A stretch of DNA of 64,000 nt from Pseudo-nitzschia pungens (taxonomy: Eukaryota > Bacillariophyta > Bacillariophyceae > Bacillariales > Bacillariaceae): NCBI GenBank assembly GCA_037355855.1, contig CM074761.1, positions 5,351,346-5,415,345 on the forward strand, written 5' to 3'. The notes under the pieces are model-generated. The model saw only the letters and a program-made list of their open reading frames with translations. It was not told the DNA's origin and did not search any database. Every line of letters begins with the position of its first letter. Positions within the stretch are counted from its first letter, which is position 1. Below, piece by piece: positions 24,092 to 36,793 of the stretch. The translations under genes and the position numbers were made by a program.

Positions 24092-26640
24092 ATGCGATAC
24101 GACCTGGCCTTTTTCTTGTGCTGCTGCAGGTCCTTTCTCGGCGAAAACGACAACGAAAACAGCAACAGCGACAACTTTTACAACCTCCTGGGCGTGGAAA
24201 CGGACGCCTCCCCCGACGAGATCCGGAGGGCCTACAAGCGCCGATCCCTCCAGATGCACCCCGACAAGCTGGCCCAGCGCGGACAGAAAATCACGGAGGC
24301 CGACCGGACCCGGTTCACCCGCATGAAGGACGCCTACGAGTGCCTCAGCGATCCCCGCCAGAGGGAAACCTACGACGTCATCGGCGAGAAGGGCATGAGG
24401 TGGCTGAGCCAGCCCCTGTCGATCGATCCGGAGGAGATCGCCTCCAACTTTGCCCGGTCCTCGGTCCTGGATCGGTCCAAGATCTTTGGCATCTTCGTGG
24501 GCCTCGCGGTGGCGGTCCTGGGCCTGCCGGTGCTGGTCTGCCTGCACCTGGACGGGGCCTTCGGAGAGGGGGCCTCCTGGACGGCGACCCTGACCCCGCT
24601 GTGGATCTGGAACGTTTTGCTGCTGGTCTACCACTGCGGCGCGATCTCGATGCCGATCGTCCCGCGACCGGAAGACGTCCCGCCGGAGGAATGGGTCGAT
24701 CCCTTTCCGATGGAGAAGCGGCTCCTGTCGCTGCTAAGGTTCGGGCTGCTGGTCTGGTTCGAGGTCCTGCTGGCGCTCAAGCTGGACGGGGCGATCGACA
24801 AAGCCTGGGCCTTTGCGCTTGCGCCGCTGTGGCTGCGGGAGGCCACCATTTTCTCGGAAAGGTGGCCGGTGGCGAGGCGCGAGGTGATCACCGTTTCCGA
24901 CCTGGAGTGCGCCCTCGGAAAACCGCTCGGGGAGTGCACCCCCGACGAGAGGGCGGCGATCGGGAGGCGCTACTCGGTGGTGGACTCCCCGGACGGTCCC
25001 GGGTATTCCCGGGCACGGTCCGTCGCTTCCGAGGCCGGTCTGGAAATGGCGAAGAGCGGCCTCCGGAGTCTCTTTCTGGTGCTGCTGGCGGTGCGACTCG
25101 ACGGCGACGGGGGGGTTTCGTTGTTGCTCGGTGGTTGGAGCTGGTGGTGGATCTTTGCGCCGATCTGGGCCACCAGCCTTTTGGTGTGCCTGGTGAACTA
25201 CCGGGCCCTCGCGGAAACCCGGGCCGCGGCCCTCGAGAAGCATCCCGATCTGTTCGGGGGAGGAGCGGGAGCGGGAGGAGGAGCGGGAGGATGGTCGAAC
25301 GGAACGGGAACGGGAAGAATGAAAAGAGGAGGAGGAGGAGGAGAAGCAGGAACAACCACCACGGCAACGTCGGCGGGGGCGGGGCGGCGGCGGCATCCAC
25401 GATGAGCTATTACCAGGCGGCGGGGGCGACGACGACGTCGACCGAGACGAGCGCACACACCCCCACCGCCACCGTCATTGGCAACGAGAGCGGCACCACC
25501 ACCCGGTACGGATCGGTGGGAGCGGACGGAACGGCGACCCCCGAGCAGGCGTCGGCGTCGGCGTCGGCCGATGCCCATCCCTCGGAGGAGGAGGAGGAGG
25601 ACGACGACGACGACGACGACGACGAGGAACGCAAGCGCCACGCGGACGAGATTTCCGCGAGGGGGTCGGAATTCTGCTCGGGGTGCTGCTCGCAGGGAGC
25701 CTCCCTGATTCTGCTCTGGCTGGTGGTGGCCAAGCTGCAGGGCGCGGCCTTTTCGACGCTGTGGATCATTTCTCCCCTCTTGTTCGCGGTAGGTTAGGTT
25801 AGGTTAGGCTGGGTTGGTTTTGGTTTGGTTTTTTTGGATCGGATCGGATCGGATCCGGGTTTGCGCGTCTTGTCGGGCGGTTTGGCGTTTCGTTTGTCGC
25901 GGTTGGGTCCTCCGGGGTCGTGCGCAAGGAGCAGGGGTCGCGCTCGTGCTCGTGCTCCGCCCGCGGTCGCGGTGCGATAGCTCATCGGCGCACGGGTCGT
26001 TCGGCGTCGACGACGTTCCGCGATGAAACAAGGATCGTTCGTTCACCAATAATGGATTGATTGAATCACCGAACGAACGCATCGCAATCTCACACACACA
26101 CATATCCTTTCTGTCTCCTGTTTTTCATTTTTGTTTGTTTGTTTGTTTGGGTGTTTCAAAACCGCGGCGTCCACCAAAACAACAATGCGATGAATGAATC
26201 GCAATGACTGCGCGTGCGCATGCGCGTGTAATTACGGCAACCTTTGCAATGAATTACCTCGCAACGCGATGCGCCAGGCCGGAATCATTCTGTGCTGCCT
26301 GGGCTGCGCTATTTTCGGAGCGGCGGAAGCTTCCCCCGACGCTTACGAAACCCCGTACGAGTTCGTTCCGCCCACCGTCGACGACATGGGTGGCGGTGCC
26401 GGTAGCAGTGCCGGTGGCGTTGCGAAGATGGACGGGTCGGCGAACGCAATGGTCGTCGAACCGACCTCTCCTGTTCCGGTCGCCACACGGGATGACGACG
26501 AGTCGGGGCCGATCGACGATGCCGAACTCGGTGGGTTCGGGACAACAGCAACGGCGACAACGACAACTAAAACGACAACGACAGCAATGGGGGAATTCGG
26601 TGACGGTCCAAACGGCACAAAGATTTACGATCTGGATTGA
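24092..26640 (+). CDS. J-domain membrane protein with repeated TMEM185-like units
   Basis: A hydrophobic leader (MRYDLAFFLCCCRSFLG) is followed by a J domain (about residues 28-100) with DEIRRAYKRRSLQMHPDK, so the HPD needed to stimulate Hsp70 is present. Then come membrane units with a shared pattern: CLHLDGAF...TPLWIW, LKLDGAID...APLWLR, VRLDGDGG...APIWAT and AKLQGAAF...ISPLLF. The (K/R)LDG...(P)LW pattern resembles the TMEM185A family. A GC-rich linker near 25270-25400 needs a change from frame 2 to frame 1 (by -1 or +2), then MSYYQAAGATTT continues to an acidic run. An intron (25789-26277) starts gtaggttaggttagg and joins SPLLFA to AGIILCCLGCAIFG. An ER or Golgi membrane co-chaperone is inferred. 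The final exon ends GTKIYDLD. Confidence 0.7.
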
Positions 26641-26760
26641 TTCACCAGTAAACAAGACTGTATTTATAGCGTTTCCATTATTATTGTGCGTTGCGCGATT
26701 CCACCAACATTATTTCTAGAAAATGTATGATATTCTGATACTGACTGCTGCGTCCCAATC

Positions 26761-29700
26761 CTAAGGTTTCCATCGCCGTGGAAGTAGAATCTTCAGCTCT
26801 TGACAAACTTCGATAAATATCTGGTTCAGGGCCTCAACGTGCGACACCGCCATAGCGCCGTACTCCGACTGCCGGCCATTGTAGGTACAACAGTTTTGGA
26901 ACATGAGAATCAAATCTTCTTGCAACATCTTGATCGAGCGGTAGACATGCACTCGCTCTTCCTCGATGGTCCGGAGATCCATGGGTTTTTCAATGATGCT
27001 CAAGTAGGCACCGGCGATGCTCGGATAGGCTTCCACGACGGGTCTCGAGAATAGCTCGAGACAGTCGTCTTCTGATATTCGGTTCAGTATTTTTCTCGTG
27101 ACTCGGGTAATGTTAGCAACACCGATTTCGGGCCACTTCGAAATCTCTGGAAAGTCGTTCGGATTCGCCTTCGGTCTCTTTGCCGCGGGCGCTCTTCCGC
27201 TTGCTGGTCCTTTTCTCTTGCTGCTGGCGGATGATCGTCTCGCCGGCGGCGGCGATGGCTCCTCTTCCTCGCTTTCTTCTTCGACTTCCTCGGATTCCGA
27301 ATCTGAACCCTTGTAGCGAGGGGCAGAAGCAGTGGAACGACCGCCCCTACGCGAGATTCTTGCCGGTGTTAACGTCGGCATCGGAGTTATCCGAGTCCTC
27401 TTCCTCGCTTCCATAGTCATCTGCATCCGAGTCGATTTCCTCGTATATCTTGCGTTGCTTCGCGGCGTTTCTACTAGATCGCCTTGATGGAGAATGTTCT
27501 GCGGGTAGCACAACCCGTGCATTATTTCTCACTGACCTGGCCGACGCCCGGCCGGATCGTCGTTCTGGCGAGTGCACCGCTGGTGCCGCCACAGGTGCGC
27601 TATTTCTGGTGGACCTTGTCGATCTTCGACTGCGTTGTGCAGGTGGGGATGGTTCAACCGACAATTCGTCGCCAGAAGAAGCAATCTCAGTTTCCCTCGT
27701 CTGAATAATGGCTCTCGGCATCCGAATGTTTTCGCTCTGGGTCACTTTCATTGGATGGGTCCTGCTCCTTCGCTCTCTTCTCCATCGGATTCAGTCTTGG
27801 TTTTCTTCTTCGAAATACGGACTCCTGGCACGTCCACTTCTTCTAGTGGTACGCCCCCCTGCTCTAGTGGAACTCCTCGGAGGAGGAGCAGCACCTAAAT
27901 TGACATCCATGTCTGCGTCCTGCTGGAGCTCTGGCGCAGGAGATCTAGCGCTTCCCAAGCCACGTCTGTTGTTTACCGATTGAGATCTGCTTGCATCGAT
28001 TTCTTCCCGATCGATCGCATCATTTGAATGTTCGTTGTGACTTGGTGCCTATACCGGGGTTGAGAATATTTTGGATCCTCGCTATTCCTTGTACGATGGC
28101 TTCTGCGATCGCCAAGGCCCCCGTTTTCAGGGATAGTACCCCCTCGCAACGTTCTAGGAACTTTGAACACTCGAGAAGTTGCTTCCATTGCTTTGCGCTC
28201 GTGTTCTTCTTCCGGAACTATTGTTTGGGCCCGTATCAATGCTAGGGGCACCACGCCTCCCAGGCCGCAGCCTTCCCATTTGGCCAAGAACTTCTGTGTC
28301 CTCGATCCTAGCCCGGTTCCGTTGAGCATTATTGGCATCGACTTCGCTTCGATTTCGACGACTCTGTGACGAACCATTTGCTGGTGCTGGCAAACTTTCT
28401 AGCGACGACTGGCCTTGATTTGCTGTTCTGTCCCTCAATGTGTATCTTCCACCATTTGATCCAGCTGCTTCGTTGGCCTCTTGAACTGTTCGTGCGCTGA
28501 TGCGGATACGCAGACTCGAAACCTGACGTCCCTCGGATTGCTCTTTGTGGATTTTGTCAAATTCTGCCTCGGAGATCATTTGCGAGCGCTCATCCGTAGA
28601 CAAAGCTCTTTGTTCAAAGTCGTTGCACATATTTGAGGCTATAGCCGACATCATATTTTCATCCGTATTGTATTTGATGCAGTTGTCCCGAATAAGACGC
28701 AAATCCGATGCAACTGCAAGTTTCGATCCATAGAAGTTTGCCGCAAGTCGGCCTTTTACCAACATGAGATCCATCGGAATTTCGATCATCATTGCATAGT
28801 CGCAGTACCGCTGTTGATCTACAGGCATGCTCAAGTGATTCGCAATTTCTTCCTTCCGAAGAAGGTGATTCAATTCCTTGAGAACGCATTTCTTTTCATC
28901 TTCGCTCATGCAAGGCCTGGTGAGATTCACACCGTCGGTGTTCAGCTCCCAGGGACTGACAAAGTCTCTGTTTTGCTCCGAACCGTCCCACACTTGTACT
29001 ACACCAAATCCACTTCCTTGCAAATGAACATCGGAATGACCCTCATCAGGCAGAATGTTCTCTACAGTGGCAGGCCAAGCTTGCAAATCCGAATCTTCTT
29101 GCTCTTGCTCGTAGTAAAGATCGACCTCTAAACCAACAGCTCCGTTGCTTCGTGATCTGATATGGTTTTCGAGTGCCGTTATTCGGGACGTGTACAGCGT
29201 CTCCGGAACAATATACTCGCAGCTCGAGCTTTCAAAAACACTGAGTTCGAATATGAATGGCCGCGTCGGTTCGATAAAGGATGGTTTCGGCCACGGAAAA
29301 TCTCTATCCTCTGATATTTCTGGGATGCCCGTTACCTCCAGAGTCAAAATAGCAACAATGCTGCTGCATTTTGCATGCTGTTTGGTCCGAAAATAATCTT
29401 CGTAAGGAAATCGGTACCGTATACCCCTTACGAAGCACCGGACAACAGGCCACACGGCACTTGTTGGCCAGCTTTGCCACGGTGGGGACAGACTTGGGCA
29501 TTGCTTGATCGTTTCAAAATGCGCCCTAGGGATGTAAACAATTGAGTCACCCATTTGCGGTGTGTATGGATTCCTCCCAAAATACGAAGAATCGCTTTCT
29601 TCTCTGTGCAACCATTTTCGGCGGACTCGTACAGCATCTGCCTGACTTTTCAATCGCCAATAGTGCCCATTGATGGTGTAATCCCTGAGGTATGGCCCCG

Positions 29701-32700
29701 ATGGCGTTCGGTTGGCACTTACGAATTGAGCAATCATCTCGTCATCAGAATCAATTTCCATAAAGTCGGTGTCGTGACGCTGAGCACGTCTCTGGGCACG
29801 AGCTCTTCGTTCTTCCGTTGGTCGCGTCGATCTAGATGTCGATGTCGATGATTGATTTCGTTGTCCACTACCTCGACGACGGTTGCTGCCTTCATCTACA
29901 ATGTCCAGATCATCGAGATCGTCGTCTTCCGACTCGACTTCGTCATTGTTCGCATTCATTTGCGTGCGAGCAGCAGCGGGTTGGAATTCTTCGTCATCCG
30001 AATCTGGTTCAGCCTCCTCGGGGTTTCCCTCGCGTCTAATCAAATCGTCGTAGTCTAAGTAGCGATAGTTTGCGGACATGGTTCGAGCAGGTGCGGACGA
30101 CTGACTTCTGGTACCTCCTTGCTGGCTAGACGACCCAAATGCGGATGTACCTGCAGTTCGTGATTTCGAGTTACCCAAATGATCACCTCCTCTGTGATCA
30201 ACTCCCCTAATAATGACCGTTGATGAGGGATCAAATTCGCGTACACTGACACGCACAGTTGGTTCGCGCCCGGAGGATCTAATAGTATGTTTATGGGAGA
30301 ACCGCCTAGCTCTCATCTGTTCGCGCCGCCAGGAACATGAATTTTCAGGCAGTGGTGTTGGACCCAATAATCTTTCAAACGATTCATTGACATCCTCCGA
30401 GTAAGGAGCCCCATTGTGAGTACATCTTGCACCTTTCGGTGCCAAATGAGGTGGTTGTTCGGAACCCCTCTCGATGCAATATCCGTTCCTGGAATTTCAA
30501 GTCATTGTTCCAATTTTGCCGTTCAGGAGGTATCACATTCGGGGACAACAAAATGAGAGATTCGAAAAAGGAATCCAACTGTGACAGAGTAAAACCCAGA
30601 AGCAAAACAACGACATTATCATCATCATCATAAGCAGCAGCAGCAGCAGCAACAACAACAAAAAGAACAAAAAGTGGGATCTTTTACCTGTCGTATACGA
30701 GATCATAATAATCGTTCGCGAAATACTGCTCTCTCATCCATGCCAGCGATTTGCCGGTGTTAGGAGGGTCGTCGTCTTCCGAGATGGAATCCAAGACGGT
30801 GATGAAACCATCGTCGTCGGTGAGAACAAGGAAAGTACCATCCGCACTAAACGACCCATCCAGGTAGCCACCAATCTTGTTCGGACTATTTGGATCCGTC
30901 GGACCAAAGTCAACCTTGTTCCGGTGAGAAAAAATGCACTTTCCCTTGTTCCAGTCCCACAATTTTACAAAGCCATCCGTCGATGCCGTGCACAAGATCG
31001 ATGCATCGGTGGGGTGCGGAATCACCACTTGGCACTGCGAGGTATGTGCTCCCGATATACTAATCAAACATCTTCCGGACTTTGAATCCCACATGCATAT
31101 AAAGTGCGATCCGGGCTGAATATCCGTGCTGTTTTCTTTCACGGGAACACACTGAGAGGTCACAATGCTGGAATCATCGTGGGTCCAAACAGCAACGTCG
31201 CAGCACACCTTGGAGCCGGCATTTCGTGCGGCGCTTCCGGGTCGCCTCCTGATTGGCTGGGAGGACTTGTTCGAGAACGGGTTGACAAGATTGATGACGA
31301 TTTGAGTCACCCGCTTGTCTTTGAATTCCATCTTTCCGCACTTTCCTTTCGCGGTGGCGATTCCAATGTTCCAGACACGAACGACACCATCCTTTTGACT
31401 GGCACTGAGTATCCTGTCACCGGCATGGGAGTATGCGAGATCGGTGACCGTGCTGACGTGGCCCATTAACTTCAGCAGAGGTTCGTTCTTGTCTCCTCCC
31501 CCTCCCAACACCGATTCTCTTGTGGCTGGCAAAAGGTTTTCGAGTCTCGTGCCACTCAACCGAGCGTCGACGATCGCGACCGAGCTGTCGTCGAAATCCT
31601 CCCAGACTCGGATGATTCCATCGTCGGATCCCGTGACAAATTGGTTTCCGAGCGGACAGCGCGAAACACAGATAACGTTAACCGCCGATCTCCGCGACCG
31701 TGTGCCGGGCCCGTGCTCCTCTTGAATGGTGCCGTGTTGATACTTGGACAGCAGCTTGACTCCCTCATCGATGAGGTCGTTTGCGACAAAATCTCCGGGG
31801 GCTGCTCCGTCCACGGCGTTCTCGTCTCGACCTCCCCCATTCTGGTTTCCACCGTCGGCGCCTTGACCGAGTGGTGGTACCGCGGCGGGCAGAGGTGGAA
31901 CTATTATTCCGTTGTCGTTAAACTCGTTGTTGTTGCTTCTATTATGATCATTATTGTTGTTGCTGCTGTTGTTGTTGTTATTCCTGCTGCTGCCATTGCC
32001 ACTACCACTACCCACCATCGAGACTAGAGGCTTGCTGGGACGGAGCAGCTGCCGCCGACGTCGCCGATCGCTCCGCGGAAATTACGGCGTTGCTTGCGAC
32101 AGTGGGAACAACGGGTTGCGACGATTGGTTGCGCGAGGGCAGCGGTGGGAGAAGATTTGGAACGGTCGCGCGCTCCTTCGCACCGTGTTTGCCTTTCTTT
32201 CGTCGTTCGTTCTGGAACTTGATTTCCTCCGGGGTAAGCCGGAGATTGTATTCCGCGCGATGGTTCACGACGTTTCCGTATCGCTTCAGACACGCCTCCC
32301 GTATGTCCCAAACCCTGGCAAAGCCGTCGGAACCGGTAGAAACAAGCCGGTAGGGAGTGAGGGTCGACCAGGATACCATGTTGGCCCCTCCCTTGTGACC
32401 CCTCAGTATCGCCACGGGGCAACCGTTTTTCAGTCCCCACACGCGCACATCGCCATCCACGGATGCCGTGGCCAGTAGACAATTGTCCATTGATACGTCA
32501 ATGTCGTTGATCACCCCCGCGTGTCCCCGCAGTGTGCACACCAGCACCGCTCCCCGGAAGTTGGCTCCGTAATTGCAGCGCAGGCGTCGGTGTTTGTTGT
32601 TCTTCCCGCTTCGTCTCCGGCACGACTGAGCAGCTCCGACGTAAAAGACCTTGAGCAAAAAATCATCGGCACCCGTGACAAAGTACCGGCCGGTTCGGTC

Positions 32701-34026
32701 GAAGCGGAGGCAGTAAACGGGGCAATTCATGTGTGCATTCATCGTAATGGCGTGGGACAACCGGGTCGTCAGGAGGTTCTTTCGGGACTCCAAAAAGTGA
32801 GCGGGATTCGGACCCTTGGTCAGGCTGTACCTGTTCGGATGCGTCGAGAGCCGCCCCATGGACCATCCCTGTTGCCGGCCCACCACGGTCTGCAGAGCAA
32901 AGCACCCCCCGACACGGCTTCCCTTCGACAGGGACCCCTTCCAGGCCGCAAACGGATCCCGGAAAGCACGCTGCGTCGTCCGGCGCCTCTCCTCCAGGGA
33001 CCGCGCCTCGGATTGGAGCCGGGCAACCTCCGATGCAAGGCTTTTCTGGCGCTGTCCTAGCTCCGAGAGTTTCCGTACCAGCTGGATGATCACCCGATCG
33101 GAGGTTTGCTGGGAGCTCTTGCATTTTTCGATGCGTTCAAGTTTTTCCACAGCGGTCAGTGTTGCGTCCCCTTCCGTCTTGCTCATCAACCCGTTCAGCT
33201 TTTGGACGGTGTTCTGATGCAGGGACAGAGAGGCCTCCAGCGAACGGATTTCGCTCTCGATAGACCGGAGTTGTTCTCGTAGCGTCAGAAATCGTCGAAC
33301 GGTTTCCGCGGTTTGGTGGGCCACCTCCCAGTGCGTCGCTCGCACGTCGATGTATGGCGTTTCGTCTCGGTCGCGCTCTGCCCGAACCAGAGCGGCGTTG
33401 CTTCCTGGCTCGGTATTGTTGTTCTCCTTGCGTTCGTTTCCGCCGCCACTGCTGCTACCACCGTCCACGGGATCGGAGTCGATCCTCCCCACCGCCGCAG
33501 ACTGATTCCGTTGGCGAGCGGAAGCAATCAGGGTCGGTCTCTGAAGGATCGAGGATACCCCCTGGTTTCCCCAGCCTCCCATTGAGTTGTTATTCCTTCG
33601 CTGTGACGCCGTCGCCGTCGCCGTCCCCGTAGTTGCTGTTGCTGTTGCCGTTGCCGTTGCCCCCATCGACGTCGATCGCGTCCTGCAAGCTCCTGCCCTG
33701 TCCCACCGAGGCTGCAGAACCTTCGCCATGTCGAGTGGCGCCCGGTGATGGAAGCGGGTTCACCGGGACTGTTGGCCCGCAAAAGAAAATTGGTGTGTGC
33801 CTCTTCCGTTGCAACAGAGTCCGCAGTGGCCGCATTGAAGGCCACCGATTGCGCCAGGTGCTCCAGGTGCGACGGTGCAAGTCCCGCGTGCAGTCGATTC
33901 ATGTCGCCAAACGTTCGATTTTGTAGCACCGGCCGATTCAAAAACGACGAAGAAGATTCCAAAGAGGACTGATGTGTTGTTATTGTTGAAGTTGTTGTTG
34001 TTGTTTTCATCGTTGTTTTGAAGTTT

Positions 34027-34059
<33 letters not shown>

Positions 34060-34702
34060 GGTGGGAGCATACAAACAATGTATTGGGAGGATTCATTGCC
34101 CAGAACGTCCAGGGGAAAAGACGAAAAGGAATTTGGTGATTGAGTGACCCGATCAGAATGAATGAAACCGCAGCCGCAGCCAATTTGATTCGATTCGATT
34201 CGATTCGATTCGATTCGATTCGGATACAATTCAATCCGGTTCAATAGTGTTCGAACGAAACCCAATCGAAGGCAAACGCCGGTATTTAATAAGAATAATA
34301 TCAATGATCAATACTCACCCGAAAGGTCGTTCCGTAGGCCCCAATGCTGGCAAAAGCGGAAGCAAGCTCCGAGGTGGCCCTTCGTATCCTGGCCATGGCA
34401 GCACGTTCTCGTCGCTTTGCTTCGTCGTCGTTATTGTCGTTATTGTCGTCATTTTTGTTGTTGTTGCTGTTGTTGTCGTCGTCATTGTCATTGTCGTTGC
34501 TGCCACTGCCGACGGCCTCTCGCTCGAGATTGTAGTTTGCCAGCCAATGAGTGACCAGGAACGGGAGTTCCTCTCGAATCCGAATCTGCAGGGGACCGCC
34601 TCCCGCCACGGTTTCGCCGTTGCCAAAATCGTTGCGATTGGCGTCCCCCCTATCGCTGTCGTCCGCGGTCCCGGAAGCGAACCCTCGCGCCGGAACCTCC
34701 AT
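26761..34702 (-). CDS. BRWD/PHIP-type WD40, cryptoTudor and double-bromodomain protein
   Basis: On the minus strand the start is MEVPARGFASG (ATG at 34702). Introns read with confidence are 34318-33969 (GTGAGT...CATCAG) and 30687-30468 (GTAAAA...GAGAG). One at 28168-28049 is likely. Others are uncertain because the frame changes near 33650, 32010, 27770 and 27350. Domain order is N-terminal helix (EELPFLVTHWLANY), a MNRLHAGLAPSHLEHL segment like the BRWD N-region, a long coiled coil (33300-32990), eight WD40 repeats (32720-30780), a cryptoTudor-like region (MGDSIVYIPR to VSPWELN, 29560-28940), bromodomain 1 (IEIPMDLMLVKG...KYNTDEN), Arg/Ser/acidic linkers and bromodomain 2 (IIEKPMDLRTIEEE...CTYNGRQ). 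Both bromodomains keep the Asn that binds acetyl-lysine. Animal homologues read acetylated or H3K4-methylated chromatin. The coiled coil looks like an addition. Confidence 0.8.
34187..34222 (-). repeat. (GATTC)n microsatellite in first intron of the BRWD-type gene
   Basis: About seven perfect pentamers lie in the 350-bp first intron. Confidence 0.75.
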
Positions 34703-35690
34703 TGGATCGGCGGAATTGCAGACCTGAGAAGCCAATCAAACGAAATGAAATCAAACGAAACAAACGAAATCAAACGAAATCGAGTCGAACGATATCGTTT
34801 CGAACGAACTCAAATCAAATCAAATCAAACCAAACCAAACCCCACCGTGCGGTCCGAACAAGAATCCGAAAACCGAAACGAGAGGGACCGATCGGAGTCT
34901 CTGACAGTCAACTCGATCGTGGAACGAGTTGTGTCTCTGAAATGCTCTTTTCGCCTGCTCTTGCTCGCAAGCTTTCGTTGGAAAGAATAGATAATGCGGT
35001 AACCGTGATACTCTTTCGGAAACAAAAAAATAATTGCAAGGATTTCGTGCTTTCGATCGAGCTTCGTTGTGAAGTTAGGCTTACCGTACAAGTTGTGTTT
35101 GTACAGGTACAAGTAAGGTACTCGTGCTGGTACAGTACCTGATACTTGTACCACTGTGGGTTGTGCTCTTTTTTTCGAGAGACGAAAACACCATTCTATC
35201 GGGTGCCGTTCGGTACCAGTGCCTTGTGTACCTTGTACTTGTAGGGGGTAATACGTGTAAATAACGTATCGTACAGTATCGTACGGTATCGAACGGTATC
35301 GAAAGGTATCGTATCGTATCTCTCGTACCGGTAAGGGAACATGTTGTGATAGCGCGAGGGAAAGGGCGCGATTTCGCTTTTGTTTTTTGTCCCCGTCGCT
35401 AATACGTAGTACTACGTAATCATATTGCCTTACCCAATTGGGCCTTAAAGGGGGCTAGTGGAGTTGTAGCTTTGTCTGTACTGGTACTCGTACGAACACA
35501 TAGGGATTAGAGGCAGCGCACGAGTAGAAACTAGTACGGTAAGGATTACCGTAGAAGTAGTAATGTATTGTTTATCGTAGGTTAAATACTTTATTGTCGT
35601 ATGTAAGAAGTTGAAAAAAAAGTGAGAGTGAATCAAAAAATAATAGTAACCTTAATGTAGCACTACTATGTTATTATGGTGCATTTTACG
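34703..35690. other. intergenic upstream of BRWD-type gene
   Basis: It holds runs of aatcaaacgaa and aatcaaatcaaatc near 34735-34830, and pentamer-like tatcgtacagtatcgtacgg words near 35265-35330. No gene is seen; the promoter of the minus-strand gene should lie here. Confidence 0.45.
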
Positions 35691-36694
35691 TACCCCAGGT
35701 CTTAGCATCCCTATATTTTTAGAGATACAGTATGCTAAGATATAGATGGAACTGTAGAATAGAAAAGTGGATACTAAACAGGATGCTGGGCCATTGTAGT
35801 AGGATTAGTACTAGATCCTCTACATACCCCAGCCTTCGCACCTCTATATTTTATGAGAGATACAGGGTGCTAAGAAATAGACGGAGGAACTATAGAATGG
35901 AATAGGGGATACTAAACAGGATGCTAGACAGGATGCTGGGCCAATTGTAGTAGGATTAGTACTAGATCTATATACCCTAGCTCTTAGCACCTCTCTATTT
36001 TATAAGAGATACAGTATGCCGAAATATAGACGGAACTATCATAGAATAGAAAAGCGGATACTAAACAGGTTGCTAGACAGGATGCTAAGCCCCTGTAGTG
36101 AGATAAGTACTAGATCTACATACCCCAGCCTTAGCACCTCTATATTTTATTAGAGATACAGTATGCTAAGATATAGATGGAACTGTAGAATACTAGAAAA
36201 GAAGCAGATACTAAACAGGTTGCTAGACAGGATGCTGGGCCATTGAAGTAGGATTAGTACTAGTAGCTCTACATACCCCAGCTCTTAGCACCTCTATATT
36301 TTATTAGAGATACAGTATGCTAAGATATAGATGGTGGAACAATAGAATAGAAAAGTGGACACTAAACAGGTTGCTAGACAGGATGCTAAGCCCCTGTAGT
36401 GAGATAAGTACTAGATCTACATACCCCAGCTCTTAGTAGCACCTGCTCTATATATTTTGTTAGAGATACAGTATGATAAGATATAGACGGAACTGTAGAA
36501 TAGAAAAGTGGATAGTAAACAGGATGCTAGACAGGATGCTGGGCCATTGTAGTAGTAGGATTAGTACTAGATCTACATACCCCAGCTCTTAGCACCCCCT
36601 TTTTATCCACAAGAATGGGAATACTAGACAGGATGCTAGACAGGATGCTAGACAGGATGCTGGGTCCATGCAGTAGGATTAGTACTAGTAGCTC
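35691..36694 (+). repeat. satellite array, seven units of about 134-156 bp
   Basis: The word taccccag or a close variant recurs at 35691, 35825, 35973, 36121, 36274, 36422 and 36578. Each unit holds a gagatacagtatgctaag segment, a (g)gaactgtagaata segment, aacaggatgct repeated once or more, gctgggcc and gattagtactagatc. Units are diverged and the last has aggatgctagac in triplicate. Related copies lie at 49.97-50.17 and 51.3-52.4 kb. Confidence 0.9.
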
Positions 36695-36702
36695 ATTCCA
36701 AA

Positions 36703-36793
36703 AGCAGTAATAGTAGTATCAGTAGTTTTATTAGATTTATCTTCTACAAAAGCAGTATTAGTATCAGTAGTTTTATTAGATTTATCTTCTAGT
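36703..36793 (+). repeat. direct duplication of about 40 bp
   Basis: Two near copies of agtatcagtagttttattag with flanks lie side by side just after the satellite array. Confidence 0.75.

Noticed and set aside
32008..32018. Two separate WD40 genes instead of one BRWD-type gene
   Set aside because: The repeats add up to eight and continue into the cryptoTudor and bromodomain exons through a clear intron, so one gene fits better.
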